DNA of 64,000 nt from Chloroflexi bacterium OLB13 (GTDB lineage Bacteria > Chloroflexota > Anaerolineae > Aggregatilineales > Phototrophicaceae): positions 1 to 64,000 of the forward strand of contig JZRA01000026.1 in NCBI GenBank assembly GCA_001567485.1, given 5' to 3'. A program made the position numbers and the translations under genes. This document shows, one piece after another, positions 63,738 through 64,000 of the stretch (positions are counted from its first letter, which is position 1; the number at the start of each line of letters is the position of its first letter). The notes under the pieces were generated by a model. The model saw nothing but the letters and a program-made list of their open reading frames with translations. It searched no databases and was not told the origin of the DNA.

Positions 63738-64000
63738 CTAAGCCGTTGCTGAAGCGTAGTCGGCCGCGAGGCGCTCTGGTGTGAGTTCCGAAGTCGGCCG
63801 GTCGTACACCAGCGCGCCGCCGACGAGGATCACCGCGCGGTCAGTCAGCGCGACGCTGTCGACCGGCTCATGCGAGGTCATCACCAGCGTGCCGCCCTGC
63901 GCGCGCACGCCGACGATCAGCGCCGACAGCATTTCTTTGGCGGCCGGATCGAGGCCGGTGAACGGCTCGTCCAGCAGCAGGATGTCGGGCTTGTGCAGGA
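63738..64000 (-). CDS. ABC transporter ATP-binding protein, C-terminal part only
   Basis: The frame is open to the right edge. It contains Walker B and D-loop (DILLLDEPFTGLDPAAKE) and the switch His (TLVMTSHEP), ending after RAVILVGGALVYDRPTSEL. This is the C-terminal third of a CcmA/export-type ATPase. The start, Walker A and signature motif lie beyond the window. Confidence 0.88.
   Translation of the reverse strand, partial: LHKPDILLLDEPFTGLDPAAKEMLSALIVGVRAQGGTLVMTSHEPVDSVALTDRAVILVGGALVYDRPTSELTPERLAADYASATA

Overview
The window is 64 kb of GC-rich bacterial chromosome with no rRNA, tRNA, CRISPR array or recognisable transposase. The gene content points to the phylum Chloroflexota, probably Anaerolineae-like: two giant DUF2298 membrane proteins, two Agl23/TIGR03663-type membrane proteins, a GT9-GT26 fusion, a bactofilin beside a MurA-like protein, and short dispersed intergenic repeats. 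This assignment is inference from families; no marker gene fixes the taxon.

Layout. 1-5.7 kb: truncated EamA permease, beta-propeller protein, small membrane protein, HAL2-like phosphatase, sulfatase-fold enzyme. 5.7-10.2 kb: secreted protein, then a leftward glycan operon (acidic membrane protein, GT4, GT9-GT26). 10.4-11.6 kb: class V aminotransferase. 12-28.9 kb: a long leftward block (ABC-F ATPase, GT39-DUF2298 giant, second DUF2298 protein, Agl23 paralogue, ECF sigma, anti-sigma, Agl23-NHL giant) ending in a strong hairpin; apart from the ABC-F it looks like a GT-C-type surface glycan locus with its own sigma switch. 29.2-35.1 kb: complete Mrp Na+/H+ antiporter operon with A and B fused. 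35.4-39.6 kb: Nudix hydrolase, hydroxyacid dehydrogenase, TPR protein, phosphoribosyltransferase, two small unknowns.

39.7-55.6 kb is a sugar-acid utilisation region arranged around a divergent promoter region. Leftward are DapA-family aldolase, SDR, two enolase-superfamily proteins, hydroxyacid dehydrogenase and GH105 unsaturated-glycuronyl hydrolase. Rightward are M19 dipeptidase, IclR regulator, third enolase-superfamily dehydratase, ABC sugar importer, epimerase, KDG kinase and KDPG aldolase. Two related AT-rich palindromes, one over the first ribosome-binding site of the dipeptidase-IclR operon and one exactly over the spacer and -10 of the importer promoter, are strong candidates for the IclR operator. 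55.6-64 kb: bactofilin, MurA-like protein lacking key catalytic residues, alpha/beta hydrolase, SurE, endonuclease V, PatB-like C-S lyase, phosphohexomutase, membrane protein and a truncated ABC ATPase.

Nine otherwise intact conserved genes carry one single-base frameshift each (seven apparent deletions, two insertions). The reading frame resumes perfectly in every case, so I treat these as probable assembly indels and annotate each gene across its shift. The most rewarding leads are the IclR operator pair, the sigma-linked glycosyltransferase giants, and two divergent enzymes (a metal-ligand-less enolase-superfamily protein and a MurA-like protein) whose catalytic residues are lost.
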